Part shown: piece after piece, positions 33,088-44,747 of the stretch | How the letters are laid out: each line of letters begins with the position of its first letter | Position numbering within the stretch: the first letter of the stretch is position 1 | From: Telopea speciosissima | Lineage: Eukaryota > Streptophyta > Magnoliopsida > Proteales > Proteaceae | Length of the DNA stretch: 64,000 nucleotides | Reading direction: 5' to 3' | Assembly (NCBI RefSeq): GCF_018873765.1 | Contig: NC_057923.1 | Span: 11,482,413-11,546,412 of the forward strand | The notes under the pieces: model-generated | Told to the model about the DNA's origin: nothing | The model's database searches: none | The model's input: only the letters and a program-made list of their open reading frames with translations | Made by a program: the position numbers and the translations under genes

Positions 33088-34699
33088 TCTATCAACAAAC
33101 TCTTTAATGTTCCTATCTGAGCTTCCATCTTCATCTACTGCCTCCTTAGCCAGTTCCTTCCACTTCATAGCATTCCTCCTAATCTCTATCCCTCTTTCCC
33201 CCTCCATTACTTCCCTTGTGCATCTCTCTATCTCTTCCCTTCTAGCAATACCCTTCTCATCCACCCCAGCCCTCACTCCCACTTCCCAAACATCAGCAGT
33301 TAGCTTGGCATTAGTGGTTTGGTCAATCCATTGTGGCACTGCCACCACGGGCACTCCCAAGCTTAAAGACTCTATGGTTGAGTTCCACCCACAGTGTGTC
33401 ATGAAGCAGCCCACAGCTCCATGAGCCAGCACTTCCAATTGAGGACACCAGGGCACCATAAACCCTTTCTCTGCTATCTCCTCTGCAAACCCATTTGGGA
33501 GCTTCTTGTTCTCTGATTCCCTCACTACCCACAAGAAATGGTAATTGCTTTCCTTCAGCCCAAATGCCAATTCCTCCATTTGTTCTTTTTTGAGCTCAGC
33601 TATGGTACCGAAGGATACATAGATGACAGACCCAGTTTCTCTATTGTTCAGCCAGTTCATGATGGAGTCTTCACTTGGTTTGAATAGATTGAAACCATAA
33701 TCTGTGTCTCCTTCAATCCGCTTGTCTGAGTACATAGATGGCACGGTTGGTCCTATTGTCTTGATTGGCCATTGCTTCACCATCCAATTCAATACCTGAT
33801 TGAAATATAGTAACATCAATCCCCAAATTCAAGATCCCAGTAAAGAACTAAATTCTTAGTTGTGTTTAAAGACACAGAATCATATAACTTCCTTGCATTT
33901 GAAAATCCCAAAACTAATGAGAGAATAATTACCAAATTCAAGAGCTAGAGAAACTAAAACAGAGACCCACCTTGCTCTAACTTGTCAAATGTGTAACAGA
34001 GTTCAGCTACCAAATCCAAGTGAATCTAATAAAGAATTAACAGAGACCCACCTGGTCCTCTAACTTGTCAAATGTGTTGAAGAGGATGAAATCTGCCTCT
34101 TCAAGGTTAGAGAATTGGATCAACATGATGGGCAGCAATGATGGGTAAGATTCCAAATCAGAAACAAAGGATGGCAGATCATTTATTTGAAGCAGGGGAA
34201 GTCCATCAATGGACACAGTAGGTCCTGGCACAGGAAGACTCAGAAGGCCATGTTTCACATGGTAATAGATAGAATTCACAGCACAAGACTGAGTGAAGAA
34301 TGAAGCTCCAGCTATGCCAAGCTTTTTGGCTACATCAAGAGCCCAAGGCAGAGTGGAATCATAGACAAGGCACTTAACAGGAATCCTCTGTTTCTTGATG
34401 AGTTCAAACAAGGTCTCTGAGCCGACGGCTTTGAACCGATCGTTGTAGGCTTCGACACTTGCTGCTTCGGCCATGCCACCTTTGTCGAAGCCATCGGAGA
34501 TGGGTTCGACTGTGACAGTGGTTTGGGTTTGAGTTTGGAAGGTGGAGTGGTTAAGAAGGAAGTGGGTGGTGGCAAGAGTGACTTTGAGGCCTTTGGAGAA
34601 CAAGCGTTTGGAGAATTGTAGCATTGGGTTTATATGGCCTTGGACTGGGAAAGGGAAGACTATGACTTGGGCCTTCCATTCTTTCCCTTCCTTCTCCAT
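33037..34699 (-). CDS. UDP-glycosyltransferase, UGT74-like
   Basis: Two exons on the minus strand, 34052-34699 and 33037-33795, joined by a 256-bp phase-0 intron (gtgggt..cag), give 468 residues. The enzyme is a cytosolic GT1 family protein that transfers a sugar, most likely glucose from UDP-glucose, to a small acceptor. Catalytic His22 lies in FPVQGHINPM and the activating Asp114 in LVYDSTLPW. The 44-residue PSPG box at 332-375 begins WCPQLEVLAHG, contains HCGWNS and ends with Gln, which usually favours UDP-glucose. FNTFDKLEDQVLNWM and the single intron after DKLEDQ fit UGT74; that family glucosylates carboxylic acids such as salicylate or auxin, but the acceptor cannot be read from sequence. 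The start at 34699 (MEKEGKEWKAQ) fits the family, although the frame is open farther upstream. The last 16 residues seem to come from a TIR element. Confidence 0.93.
33958..34077 (-). repeat. Duplicated exon-1/intron boundary in the UGT gene
   Basis: The stretch 'aacagagacccacct..ctctaacttgtcaaatgtg' occurs at about 34039-34077 (true donor) and again 81 bp downstream in the intron at about 33958-33995. The second copy keeps a complete donor consensus (CAAG|GTGGGT on the minus strand, at 33970), preceded by codons resembling the exon end. Confidence 0.85.
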
Positions 34700-34975
34700 T
34701 TTCTCTTTCTTAAGTTTAACCAGAACACAGAATACAGATAGAAGAACTTGTGATAGAGAACACAACTTGTAATGTCTACATTCCTTACTCCAATAATAGA
34801 ATGGAGGTGTTTTATCTTTTATCTTCACAAAATAGTAAATGGGAGAGTGTTTGTCCGGGAGCATAGTCTACATCAGCAGAAAGCACCCCACGAGTGCCTT
34901 GGACAGGAATCATTTCAAGGGGGTAGAGAGGTCAATTCAAGAGAGGGGAGGAGAGAGAAAGAGAGAGGGGAGAGC

Positions 34976-36000
34976 TAGTGAGGCTACCCTCTCTCTATCT
35001 GTATCTTTTCTTCACATGAAATGACCTCGCTGTTCTTTCATATACGAAATCATTTTGTCATACAATCATTAGTGCATTCCTCTATGCCACTTGCTCAAAG
35101 AACCCTTTCCTCTACATTGATTAGGGGTGTCAATGGGCCGGTTCAGGGTTCAGGCTTTTTGGTTTCGATGTGACTTTTATAGAAATCGAAACCAAACCAT
35201 TAAGAAATGTTCGGTTTCAATGCGGTTTCGGTTTCGGTGCGATTTGGTTTCGTGTCGGTTTCGATTTATGATAACGGGTTGATATCGGTTTGGTACCGAC
35301 TTTATATAACTAGTAAGGTCCGATTAGTGCTAATTTTTCTTCTCTTTCTCTTTTAAGTACATAAAATATTTCAAATACAATGCATCTTTGTATCCTATGT
35401 CCTATGGCCTATGGATACAATTGATTGGGTAATCACTAACAAAGGATATGAGATAAAGTGAGAAACTATCACAACACATTTAGGGGGCAATGGGGCATTA
35501 GGCATTTACTGATTTACTCATTTATCGGGTTAGGCCGGTTCGGTTTGGGTTCGGACCTAACGGTTCGGACTACCGATGCACCGTCGGGCTAGCCCAAACC
35601 AAACCAAACCGTTTGCCTTTCTGGATCCACAAACTGAACCCGAACCATTAAGAGTTCGATCCGGTGTGGTCCGGGCTCGTTCGGGCTGGTTCGGGTCGAT
35701 TTCATCGGTTCAAGTTGGGTATTGACACCCCTAATATTGATTGTAATCGTAAAAGACATCATTGATAATTTGGCTGAAAAACTTCCGAGAAACTATTTCC
35801 CTCTCATATGTGATTCTTTATTATTTTTCTTTCTCAGCTACTCTGACCATGTGAGATCCATATGAATGATTCAATTGTTCTCTCTACCATTGGTGTGATG
35901 TGCAGATTCTTCCCCACACTGTCGTGTGAAATCCCCTCCTTATTTATTCTTTAAAGGGGACTGGTGGATCATAGGGCCCAGCAGCATGTGTAGCAAAACC
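34976..36000. repeat. Dispersed repeat, copy B (interrupted by a hAT-type MITE)
   Basis: This is the partner of copy A at 30655-31250. It lies directly upstream of the UGT gene, so part of the promoter of that gene is repeat-derived. Shorter relatives ('cacatga.atgatctcactgcccttctatgtacgat') occur at about 36530-36575 and 36890-36935. Confidence 0.8.
35122..35733. mobile_element. hAT-type MITE, TAGGGGTGTC family
   Basis: The ends are TAGGGGTGTCAATGGGCCGG and ATTGACACCCCTA; the flanking 8-mers are ACATTGAT (35114-35121) and ATATTGAT (35734-35741). The related empty site AAATTGAT at 30787-30794 in copy A confirms the insertion. The 612-bp body is rich in 'ggtttcgg' and 'ggttcggg' words, with no coding content. 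Confidence 0.88.
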
Positions 36001-36248
36001 CAATAAGCTCGTTTCGAACTTGATTCACAAAGTTCACAAACCTTGTGACGTCTAATAAATAAAAAATTATAATTTTCCAATCTCAGTCATGAATTATTTT
36101 TGAAGCTTTTGTGTACCCACGGCCACGATAGAGTAGATAACATTGAAACTCTTGTTTGCTAAACAAGACATTTTACCATTAATCTAAGTGATTAGCATGT
36201 TGGGAAAATATATAACGTCCAAGGTTGAATAAAAGCGAGTAATAACTA

Positions 36249-36934
36249 ATAAGCATGGAAAAGAAGAAAAAAAAATGGGTGGGGAGGGTGAATACAATAG
36301 GGGTAAATAGTTTTATGGCAAGAGATAGTTGTTTAGACCAACGCATGGGTCAATGAGAGCACACAAATGGGCTTCACCTTAGATACAAATTTTGATTTCA
36401 TGGGAGGTACAATTCACATGCTCTTATGTCTAAGCGTAAGAGGCACATGACCAGGTTGCGTTCTTTCTCAATTTTAGGGAGAAGGTTCCTTGATGAGTGT
36501 GATAGGATGCACTACCATCTGTCTTTCTCTCTCCTCCTCACATGAAATGATCTCACTATCCTTCTATGTACGATACCATAAGAATGGAAAAGAAGAAAAA
36601 AAATGGTGGGGAGGGTGAGTACGATAGAGGTAAATAGTTTTAGGGCAAGAGATAGTTGTTTGGTCCTGTAGTGCCTAGACCAGTGCAGGGCCAATGAGAG
36701 CGCACGCGTGAGCATCAACGTGAATGTGATTTTTTATTTCATGGGTAGGGGGCAAAGTTCACGTGCTCTTCTGTTTGAGCATAGGAGCCACGCGACTAGG
36801 TTTTGTTCTTTTTCTCATAGTTTTAGGGAGAAGGTTCCCTGATGAGTGTTTGGGTAGGGTGCACTATCATACCTCTGTCTTTCTCTCTTCTCCTCACATG
36901 ACATGATCTCACTGCCCTTCTATGTACGATACTG
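36249..36934. repeat. Tandem duplication of a unit of about 330 bp
   Basis: Two successive units (about 36249-36571 and 36578-36934) share 'atggaaaagaagaaaaaaaa', 'gggtggggagggtga', 'gcaagagatagttgttt', 'tttagggagaaggttcc' and 'gatgagtgt'. The copies differ by many substitutions, so the duplication is not recent. No gene is present. Confidence 0.8.
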
Positions 36935-37076
36935 TTTTGTCGCATCTTATTGGTGTGCTCTCCTATACCCATTTGTTCAGGGAATCCTCTCTCATATTAA
37001 TAATCTCTCTCTTGAAAAAAAAAACATTTTATCAACTTCAAGGAATATTTTTGTTTAAAATATAATATAATTTTTA

Positions 37077-37210
37077 GGCAAAAGGTTTTGTGCACAATTA
37101 TGCACACAACCGCTGGATGGGGGATGAGGGTCTATATATGGTGCACCTCTCATCCAACGCTTGTGTGCATTGTTGTCACCATGCACGACCGTGCACAAAT
37201 CCTCTTCCCT
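37077..37210. mobile_element. MITE, relative of the 'cacggccgtg' family
   Basis: Arms 'aaaaggttttgtgcacaattatgcac' and 'catgcacgaccgtgcacaaatcc' are inverted relatives of each other and of the family at 1469-1624 ('tacacggt..acggccgtgtatgaaaac'). The body is noncoding. Confidence 0.5.
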
Positions 37211-37546
37211 ACTTTTTTTTTTATTCTGAAAAAGAAAAAAGGGAATATTTATTTGACAAAGCGATTATTGAATATACTAGACATGATCTAAATTAGTCAC
37301 ATGTCAAATTTCAGAGCCTAATTCAATCTCGAACCCCTTTCTTGTATCAAACATGAATTTAGGATACTTTGATTGCTACTATGCACAATTCCATAGTTCT
37401 AATCTTTCAAATCTCAAATTTTCACTTGGCAAACTTCTTTTAGCCTGAATTTTTACATTAGAACAAGTAATATTGGGGTCTATTTGTCCATAAAAGAATG
37501 TTAACAAGAACATATTCTATCAGTAATCAACCATTGAATAAATTAT

Positions 37547-37712
37547 GGGAAAATATTCTTTGCACTGGGGCGTAGGATATGCCCAAACACATGGGGGGTG
37601 GGCAAAATGACTATCCCACTCCCCTAAATGTCCGAAATGGTAGATCAGTCTTGCCCTATGTGTCTGGGTGTAGCCTATGCCCCCATGCACTCCTAGGCAG
37701 AGAATATCGCCC
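37547..37712. mobile_element. Palindromic MITE, second copy of the 17483-17616 family
   Basis: The arms are GGGAAAATATTCTTTGCACTGGGG and, inverted, CAGAGAATATCGCCC. Internal 'acacatgggggg' and 'cctatgtgtctgggtgtagcctatgc' correspond to the 17.5-kb copy. The body has diverged. Confidence 0.6.
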
Positions 37713-40672
37713 TACAAATTATACATGAGAGAATGTAGAGTATACAACAAAGGAAAGGTTTTCCCACGCTGTCAATGGAAAAGAATTTGCACGCTACCAC
37801 CAATTAGTAGTCTAAACAAAGGTATTTTCTTATGTAGATCTCACATTTTAAAAATAAATAAAGGGAGAAAGAACGTCACCCAGTCTTGTTAAACACACCG
37901 CCCCCTACGGCCTAACATAGAAGCGCGTGAAATGACCGCCACACCTCTAGTCATTTGCAGAGTTCATGGAAGGTGCAACGATCATTTCACACGCCCCAAT
38001 GTAAAGGTGCAGAAGCAGCGTGTGTTACACGACCACATGGCATTCTTTCCCATAAATAAAATAACAATACATGTATGGGGTCTTATTTTTTATGAGAGAG
38101 CATGGGAAATAATAACTTGCTTTCCCCATATAACAATTAAGGATTTACATATTTATTATGATGATTTTGAGAAAACATTTGGGAAAAAGCACAACAATAC
38201 CATAAAATCATTATCATGGTGTTTATTTAACTCTTAATATAAGAATAATTTCATGGACCATTGGGTCTAATCTCATAATGAATAAATTGACAGTTTTACA
38301 GGGTTTTTTTTCACCCCAAAAAAAAAAAAAATTGACAGTTAACTCACCATCATCCTTTTTTTGTTGGTAAAACTCATCAATTCACCATCATCCTTAATAC
38401 ATCGGTATCGGTCTCATAAAAAAGGGTAGAAGATCGTTGCCAAGCTGCATGGCTTCTATATAAGTGCGGGATCAATGAAAGCATGTACAGGGGCATCAAT
38501 TTGAGTGAAAATTTTTTCAATTCAAGGGACAAGCAATCATTTCACACGGTCTTGACTAACTTGACAGATATTTTTTTCTTAAAAAAAAATCGATAAATTT
38601 ACCCTTATTAAAAACCGTTCCATCAATACAATATCGATCAAGTATCGACCAAGACTGATACAGATCCGGTCAATCCAATACCGATATTTCAAACTATGTT
38701 CACCACCGCATCACTTCACCTTAAACAATAAAAGCCCTAACAAACTTTCTCGAAATGTCATAATTGTAGTAGAGGTGAGACTGTGAAAGAAGAAGGATTT
38801 AATGGAGCAAAAGTCTAGATTAAATTGTACGGCTTGCCAGTTAGATTTTCCATTAAAAATCATAAAAAGGAGGAGGATATTCTAGGTTGGAGGAAGTATT
38901 TCCATGCTTCACGCGTGGTTAAGCTCTGTGACAGAATTATCTTTTTCATTTCCTTCTTTCTTTATAATAATACCCACTTGGGTTCATCATATATTTATCT
39001 CTTCTAATATTTTTTTTTTGTTTTTGGGAGCACTAATATATCATTGGATTCCAAATCAATCAACCTTAGTAGATGGGAAACAAATTAGTTGTCACCCAAC
39101 CTGAAATTTTAAGGTAAATTTATTGGGAGAGAAATAATGCTGCCTGGTTACATGGTCACTATGTCAGTGTCTGATTAGGAGTGCACACTCAGGCATCTAA
39201 TCTGGGGTAGAGGCATCTTTTTGTGGCACCCCCAGTGTTGGGTGTAGGAAGACGTCAATCGACAGAGTTCTTTGTATGAAAAGAGAGTGTCAGGAAAAGA
39301 AAGACAAAAAAGATTAAAATTGTTTGAGAGAGATTTTTCCTTTATTATGCTAACTCTTATTTTCATTGTTTGTACTAAGTTTTAACTTAAAACAATTTCA
39401 TTTAATGTAGGAAAATTTTTACAGAGAAAAAATTTCATGTAAAATGTCATTTGTATGAAAGATATTTACAACGAAACAGACAGGTCTCTATTGTAAGTTT
39501 TCTATTCACAAGGTTTATTCATTTGAATGTAAAATTAAATTTTAAGGTAAAAGATCGTTTAGCTAACTCATGCATCAATATGGGGGCCAATGAAAGCACA
39601 TACATGGCATGGGCATCAATATGGATGAGATTTTTTTATTTTAAGGGGAGGGTGAACGGTACATTTGCGTACTCTTATATCTAGACTCTAGACTAGGATC
39701 TACACTGGCAACACTCTTTTCCCCTAAATTTTAAGAGAAACTTTAAAATTTAAAATTCATATTTAAGGTTTAATAATTTAAGATTAAGAGGTTTAGGTGA
39801 CCGGATTTCATGGAGATTTCTACAATTTCATCATTTTCAGACAATGGGTTCCGTCCGTTAAGGTTGAGGGTGACAATCAGTTGGGCCCTACAATTAGTAA
39901 ATTCTTTCAATAGAAAAAGAAGAAAAAAGAAAGGGTTGAAAGGGTTGTTCGAAACCCCACCTTATTAATTACTATTTATTCAATATCAACTATTTAATCT
40001 TATTTCCCAAAATGCCCTTTCATACTTTACTATTTATTCAATAAACCCATTACGCGTGATGAGTAATAAATTCGAACGTGAATAAAAAAAAACAAGGAAG
40101 ATTTTACACTGTTTGAAGGTTTGGGATCCTTCTTTTAGGGTTCATTTCCCGCCTTTTCTTCTATCCGAATTGCAATCGGATCCGTTAAACCAAGGTTTTA
40201 AAACACACAATCAGGGATCAGACCGGTTTTTTTACAAAAAAAAACAAAACAAAATTTGGTTCAGATCGATTTCAAAAAACCCTAGAATCGGCTCTTAAAT
40301 ATGAAAACTCAATGATTCTAGGATTTTAAATCATAAATTGATCGTACTCAAAATCGGTTACAACCAATTTCGATTTGAATCATTTGATTTATCGATCCAA
40401 TTCTTAATTCTTAAAATTATAGGTAGAACCAATTTAATCCCTTTTCTGAACTTGTTATGTGCTTAATTGGATTCGATATAGTGTATGAGTGTTAGATTAG
40501 ACCAACCTGGTATGAGATAGGTTAAAGAGCTTGATTTAACACGTTCCATCAGCTATGAAGCTTTTGGTTTATCGATCAAATACCTAATAAAACCATGCAT
40601 AAATAATGTGATGAACAACATGTCCACATAAGTTGAAAACCAATGAAACTACTTCGTGGCTGCATGGACCGA
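37713..40672. other. Gene-free repeat-rich DNA
   Basis: This holds a unit at about 37880-38010 with inverted 'gcgtgaaatgaccgccacacc' and 'gatcatttcacacgcc' arms, a 'ggtatcgg' relative at about 38640-38700, and 'caatgaaagcac.tacatgg.gcatcaat' fragments at about 38475 and 39590. There are no protein-like frames; the short ones are AT-rich and uninformative. Confidence 0.5.
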
Positions 40673-40930
40673 GTTTCCTTCCACCCATGGTGAATGCGAT
40701 CCCATTCATCGTAGAGTGGGAGAAGGTGGAAATGGGTATCGAGAGGGTATTTTGGAACATTTTAAAACTCTAGGAGGGGTTTGTGAGGATCCAACTCCTC
40801 TCCAGGGAGCCCAGTACCTAGGGAGTGCCCAAGGGAGCATCCAACGGTTGGGCTCCATGGAGAGGAGCACAATGCGGTTTATGAACCCTAGGATAGTGGG
40901 TGAACCGTTCTCTATGGATGGAGGTAAACT
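40673..40930. mobile_element. MITE with 'CCACCCATGG' ends and a nested insertion
   Basis: This is the second copy of the 26649-26790 element. It is interrupted at 40776-40885 by a 110-bp segment flanked by near-identical 9-mers ACTCTAGGA (40767-40775) and ACCCTAGGA (40886-40894). The uninterrupted copy at 26.7 kb has a single ACCCTAGGA at that place. The segment has inverted 'CTCCTCTCC' and 'GGAGAGGAG' arms. Confidence 0.8.
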
Positions 40931-41180
40931 TGATCTTTAATTATTAATTAAGAAAAGTAAGATGCAATTAATAAATCAGGTGGGCTGGTCGAGCCGTGGA
41001 AGGGATTGGCTGTCTTTAATAGAATGAATGAAGGGTTCATCGGTCTTTCGAGATAAAAGTTGGAGGTTGTGCCACATAGCAACTTCCAGTTAGGCAAAAC
41101 CAACAAAAACAAAACAGATGGGCAGTTGCTGGCGGTGGGGGAGAAGTTGCCTTCTGCTTGATTCGACATTCCACCTCTGC

Positions 41181-41323
41181 AACTCTCTCTCTCTCTCTCT
41201 CTCCATCAATAGAGTCTCCCCTCATATATGATAATTAAAACCTTTTGGACTTTTCCAATTATAATATAACGGCGACGAAGAAGAAGAAGAAGAAGAAGAA
41301 GAAGCAGGAGAAGAAGAAGAATA
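41181..41323. repeat. CT and GAA microsatellites upstream of the KLCR-type gene
   Basis: A (CT)n run lies at about 41181-41203 and a (GAA)n run, interrupted once by GCAGGA, at about 41276-41323. Both are within 250 bp upstream of the TATA box. Confidence 0.85.
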
Positions 41324-41429
41324 AATCTATATTTCCTGAAAGAATATACGATTTGCAGTTACCCATTCTACCCCTAATGCTATCTGTCAAAATTCTTGGT
41401 GTCTTCTTCCAACCCCTTCTTCCCCTTTG

Positions 41430-42149
41430 TATATAAGCAGAAAGGATAGATTTCTGTTCTCTGTCTCCTTCCTTTACCCAAAGACTGGAGAATACAGAAA
41501 CCTTTCCATTTTCTTTCATCATGGCGAATTGTTAAAGGTATTCTTTTTCTTTTTTTTCCCTTCTTGCTGTCTCTTATTTCCTTTTCTTATTCCTGTTTTT
41601 TAGTTTTTTTTTTTAATTTTTGGGTTCTGGGTTTCTGTTATTTTTTTCATTGCATTCGTGTTACTCTTCCATTTTGAGTTGCAGATATTGATAACCTTGT
41701 TTTTCCGTTGTTATTCGAGTCTTTACGCTCTTATTTCTTAAAATATTTGGTCTTTTTAATGTTCGATGAAATTCCTGTTCTTGATGTTAGCATTTGATTT
41801 GCCTATGAACTTGGTACCAGTTTATAGAGATCCCAGGATTGTTGAACCGAAACTTGTCATTCCTTGTTTTTCTGAATTGGGTCTAATCTTATCTATAGAC
41901 TAGAGGTCCAAAACTGCAAAAATTTCACCATTTTGTGGTTACAATTAACGTTTCTAAATTCCCAGTGTGAGTTTTCAGAGCTGTGGTTAGGCATTATTTG
42001 AATCTGTTGTGACAATTTTCACATTATCGGAAAAAATTATTTGTTAATGGAGTGTTGAATTTGTGCTTTGCTTTCATAAGTTGGTATTCTTTTGCAGGTT
42101 ATTATTTACTATAATTCAGAGTATTTATTGATTTATATCTACGATTAAG
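41430..42149 (+). promoter_or_regulatory. Core promoter and spliced leader of the KLCR-type gene
   Basis: A TATA box (TATATAAG) sits at 41430-41437. The leader then runs to a donor at 41538 (aaag|gtattc) and an acceptor at 42095-42097 (tttgcag), a leader intron of 560 bp, before the start codon at 42150. A minimal upstream frame ATGGCGAATTGTTAA (four codons and stop) lies at 41521-41535, ending just before the splice donor, and could lower translation. The intron positions are inferred from the splice signals. Confidence 0.6.
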
Positions 42150-44747
42150 ATGCCTGGCATCAATGGAGGAGAGGGGGTGGCGACTGACCTGATTGGCAAT
42201 TCATCACCTTTTAAGGAAAAGGTAGCTCCCAATAGGTCCCCGAGGAGTCCTTTGAGTCCAGGAAGTCCTCGGAGTGAGGCTCTTGATCCCCATTTGGATG
42301 GTGCTGTTGACACCTCTATAGAGCAGTTGTATGAGAATATCTGTGAAATGCAGAGCTCCGATCAATCACCGTCAAGGCGTAGCTATGGATCTGATGGTGA
42401 TGAATCAAGGATTGATTCAGAGCTGCACCATCTAGTTGGGGGAGATATGGGAGAGGCGGAGATAATGCAGGATGAGGAGAAGGAAAATGGTTCTGTGGAA
42501 AAGAAGTCTGGCAAGTTGGGTAATACCCAGTCGACCAGTCCCAAGTCTGCTAAATCTGCTTCTTCAGTAAAATCGAAGAAACCAACTAAATTGAATCCTA
42601 AGAGCAAAAAATCAAACAAGCCTCCTATTGACAAACGTGGTGATAACAATTCAGCAAAATCAAATACTGGAGTTGTTTCATTGAAGAAGCAGAGGGACTC
42701 TGCTTTGGAAGTGTCAAAATCACAGAAGGGAGCTGAGGATACATCTGAAGCAGGGTCAGAAAACCTAGAGCTTGGGCCTTTTCTTCTTCAACAGGCAAGG
42801 GAATTGTTCTCTTCTGGTGATAGTCCCCATAAAGCTCTTAAATTTGCTCTTAGAGCAGCGAAATCATTTGAGAAATGTCTGAATGACAAACCCAATTTAG
42901 ATTTGGTTATGAGTTTGCATGTCATAGCAGCAATACACTGCAGCTTAGGCCAATATGGCCAAGCAATTCCTGTTCTTGAGCGCTCAATCAAAATTCCAGT
43001 CATGGAGGAGGGCCACGATCATGCCCTTGCTAAATTTGCCGGGCACATGCAACTGGGTGATACATATGCAATGGTAAGTCAGCTTCAGAATTCCTTAATG
43101 TGCTATAGAGCAGGTTTAGAGATTCAGAAGCAAGTCTTGGGTGAAGTGGATCCAAGGGTTGGTGAGACTTGTCGCTATTTGGCTGAAGCATATGTTCAAG
43201 CACTACAGTTTGATGAGGCCGAGAAGCTGTGTCAGATGGCTCTTGACATCCACAGGGAGAATGGTCAACCTGCTTCTCTTGAAGAGGCTGCAGACAGGAG
43301 GCTCATGGGGCTTATCTGTGAAACAAAACGTGACCATGAAGCAGCCCTTGAGCATCTTGTTTTGGCTAGCATGACCATGGTGGCCAATGGTCAAGAAGCA
43401 GAGGTGGCTTCTGTTGATTGCAGCATTGGAGATACCTATTTATCTTTGGCTCGGTATGATGAAGCTATTTTTTCCTATCAGAAAGCACTCACGATGTTCA
43501 AGTCCACCAAAGGAGAGAATCATCCAGCTGTTGCTTCAGTCTTTGTTCGCCTGGCTGATTTGCATTACAGGATAGGGAAAGTAAAAGAGTCTAAGTCTTA
43601 CTGTGAGAATGCCCTACGGATTTATGGAAAGCCCATTCCAGGAATCCCCCGAGAGGAGATTGCTAGTGGTCTGACTGATGTTTCTGCTATCTATGAGTCT
43701 TTGAATGAGCCTGAGCAAGCACTCAAGTTGCTTCAGAAAGCTTTAAAGATGTATGCTGATGCCCCTGGTCAGCAAAGCACGATCGCAGGAATTGAGGCCC
43801 AGATGGGGGTCATGTATTATATGTTAGGGAATTACTCTGAGTCTTACACCTCTTTCAAGAATGCCGTTACAAAGCTCAGGGCAAGTGGAGAGAAGAAATC
43901 AGCTTTCTTCGGGATTGCCCTCAACCAAATGGGACTGGCATGCGTGCAGCGTTATGCAATAAATGAGGCTGCAGATCTGTTTGAAGAAGCAAGGAGTATT
44001 TTGGAACAAGAATATGGACCACACCATCCTGACACACTAGGAGTATACAGCAATCTTGCAGGAACTTATGATGCAATGGGCAGGTATGCAGTCTACTTCC
44101 TTCAATGATCCTTTATTATGTTCATTTGCTTTAAAAGCATGTTTTCATCTCCTCACTCTCTCGGACTAACTTCTACTTCATGATACTTTGGTTTTCTTTG
44201 CCTTTCCATAACCAATCTTTTTTTATCTCCTCTTTCATTTCCTTCCCTTCTTTCTAGTAAATGCAACGTCAGCCATTAAAGGAATAATTGTGTAGGCATG
44301 TCCACAGCCTTACCTCTCCTGATGAATAGAACTACAATAAGGAAAGTCACAAATCCGAGAAACAATTTGTGCTAGATGTAACAGTTTGTGGGGAAAAGCG
44401 AGTAAAATTCGAACTTTGAAATCTTTACTCAGGATACAAATTTTTGAGAACATATTTATTGTCAATCTATAAAGATTGAATTTATTCTTGCTTTATATAT
44501 TTTGCATTTTATGTTTTATCATCATGCTTTATGCAGGTTGGATGATGCAATTGAGATTCTGGAATATGTTGTTGGGATGAGGGAGGAGAAGCTTGGGACA
44601 GCAAATCCTGATGTAGATGATGAGAAGAGAAGGCTGGCCGAGTTATTAAAAGAAGCAGGCAGGTTCCGGAATAGAAAATCCAGATCACTAGAAGCCCTCC
44701 TCGTAACCAACTCTCTTCCTATAAATGAAGATGGCATAATGGTATGA
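42150..44747 (+). CDS. KLCR: Kinesin light chain-related TPR protein (KLCR/CMU)
   Basis: Two coding exons, 42150-44083 and 44537-44747, splice within an Arg codon (AG|G; gtatgc..gcag) to give 714 residues. Residues 1 to about 200 are Ser/Pro/Lys-rich and probably disordered, with the conserved motif DTSIEQLYENICEM at 54-67. From about 205 to 680 come TPR helices, recognisable from repeats such as ALKFALRAAKSFEKCL, HMQLGDTYAMVSQLQNSLMCY, SIGDTYLSLARYDEAIFSYQKAL and YSNLAGTYDAMGRLDDAIEIL. The family (Arabidopsis KLCR1-3, also called CMU) lies on cortical microtubules with IQD proteins and keeps cellulose-synthase tracks in place; despite the name it is not a subunit of animal-type kinesin-1. 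The C-terminus (RSLEALLVTNS) also fits. The gene appears intact, with a spliced leader upstream. Confidence 0.95.

Noticed and set aside
32831-33107. Open frames of 83 and 93 codons near 33 kb on both strands
   Set aside because: They arise from 'tcgatc/gatcg'-rich TIR element sequence and have no protein-like features of their own.
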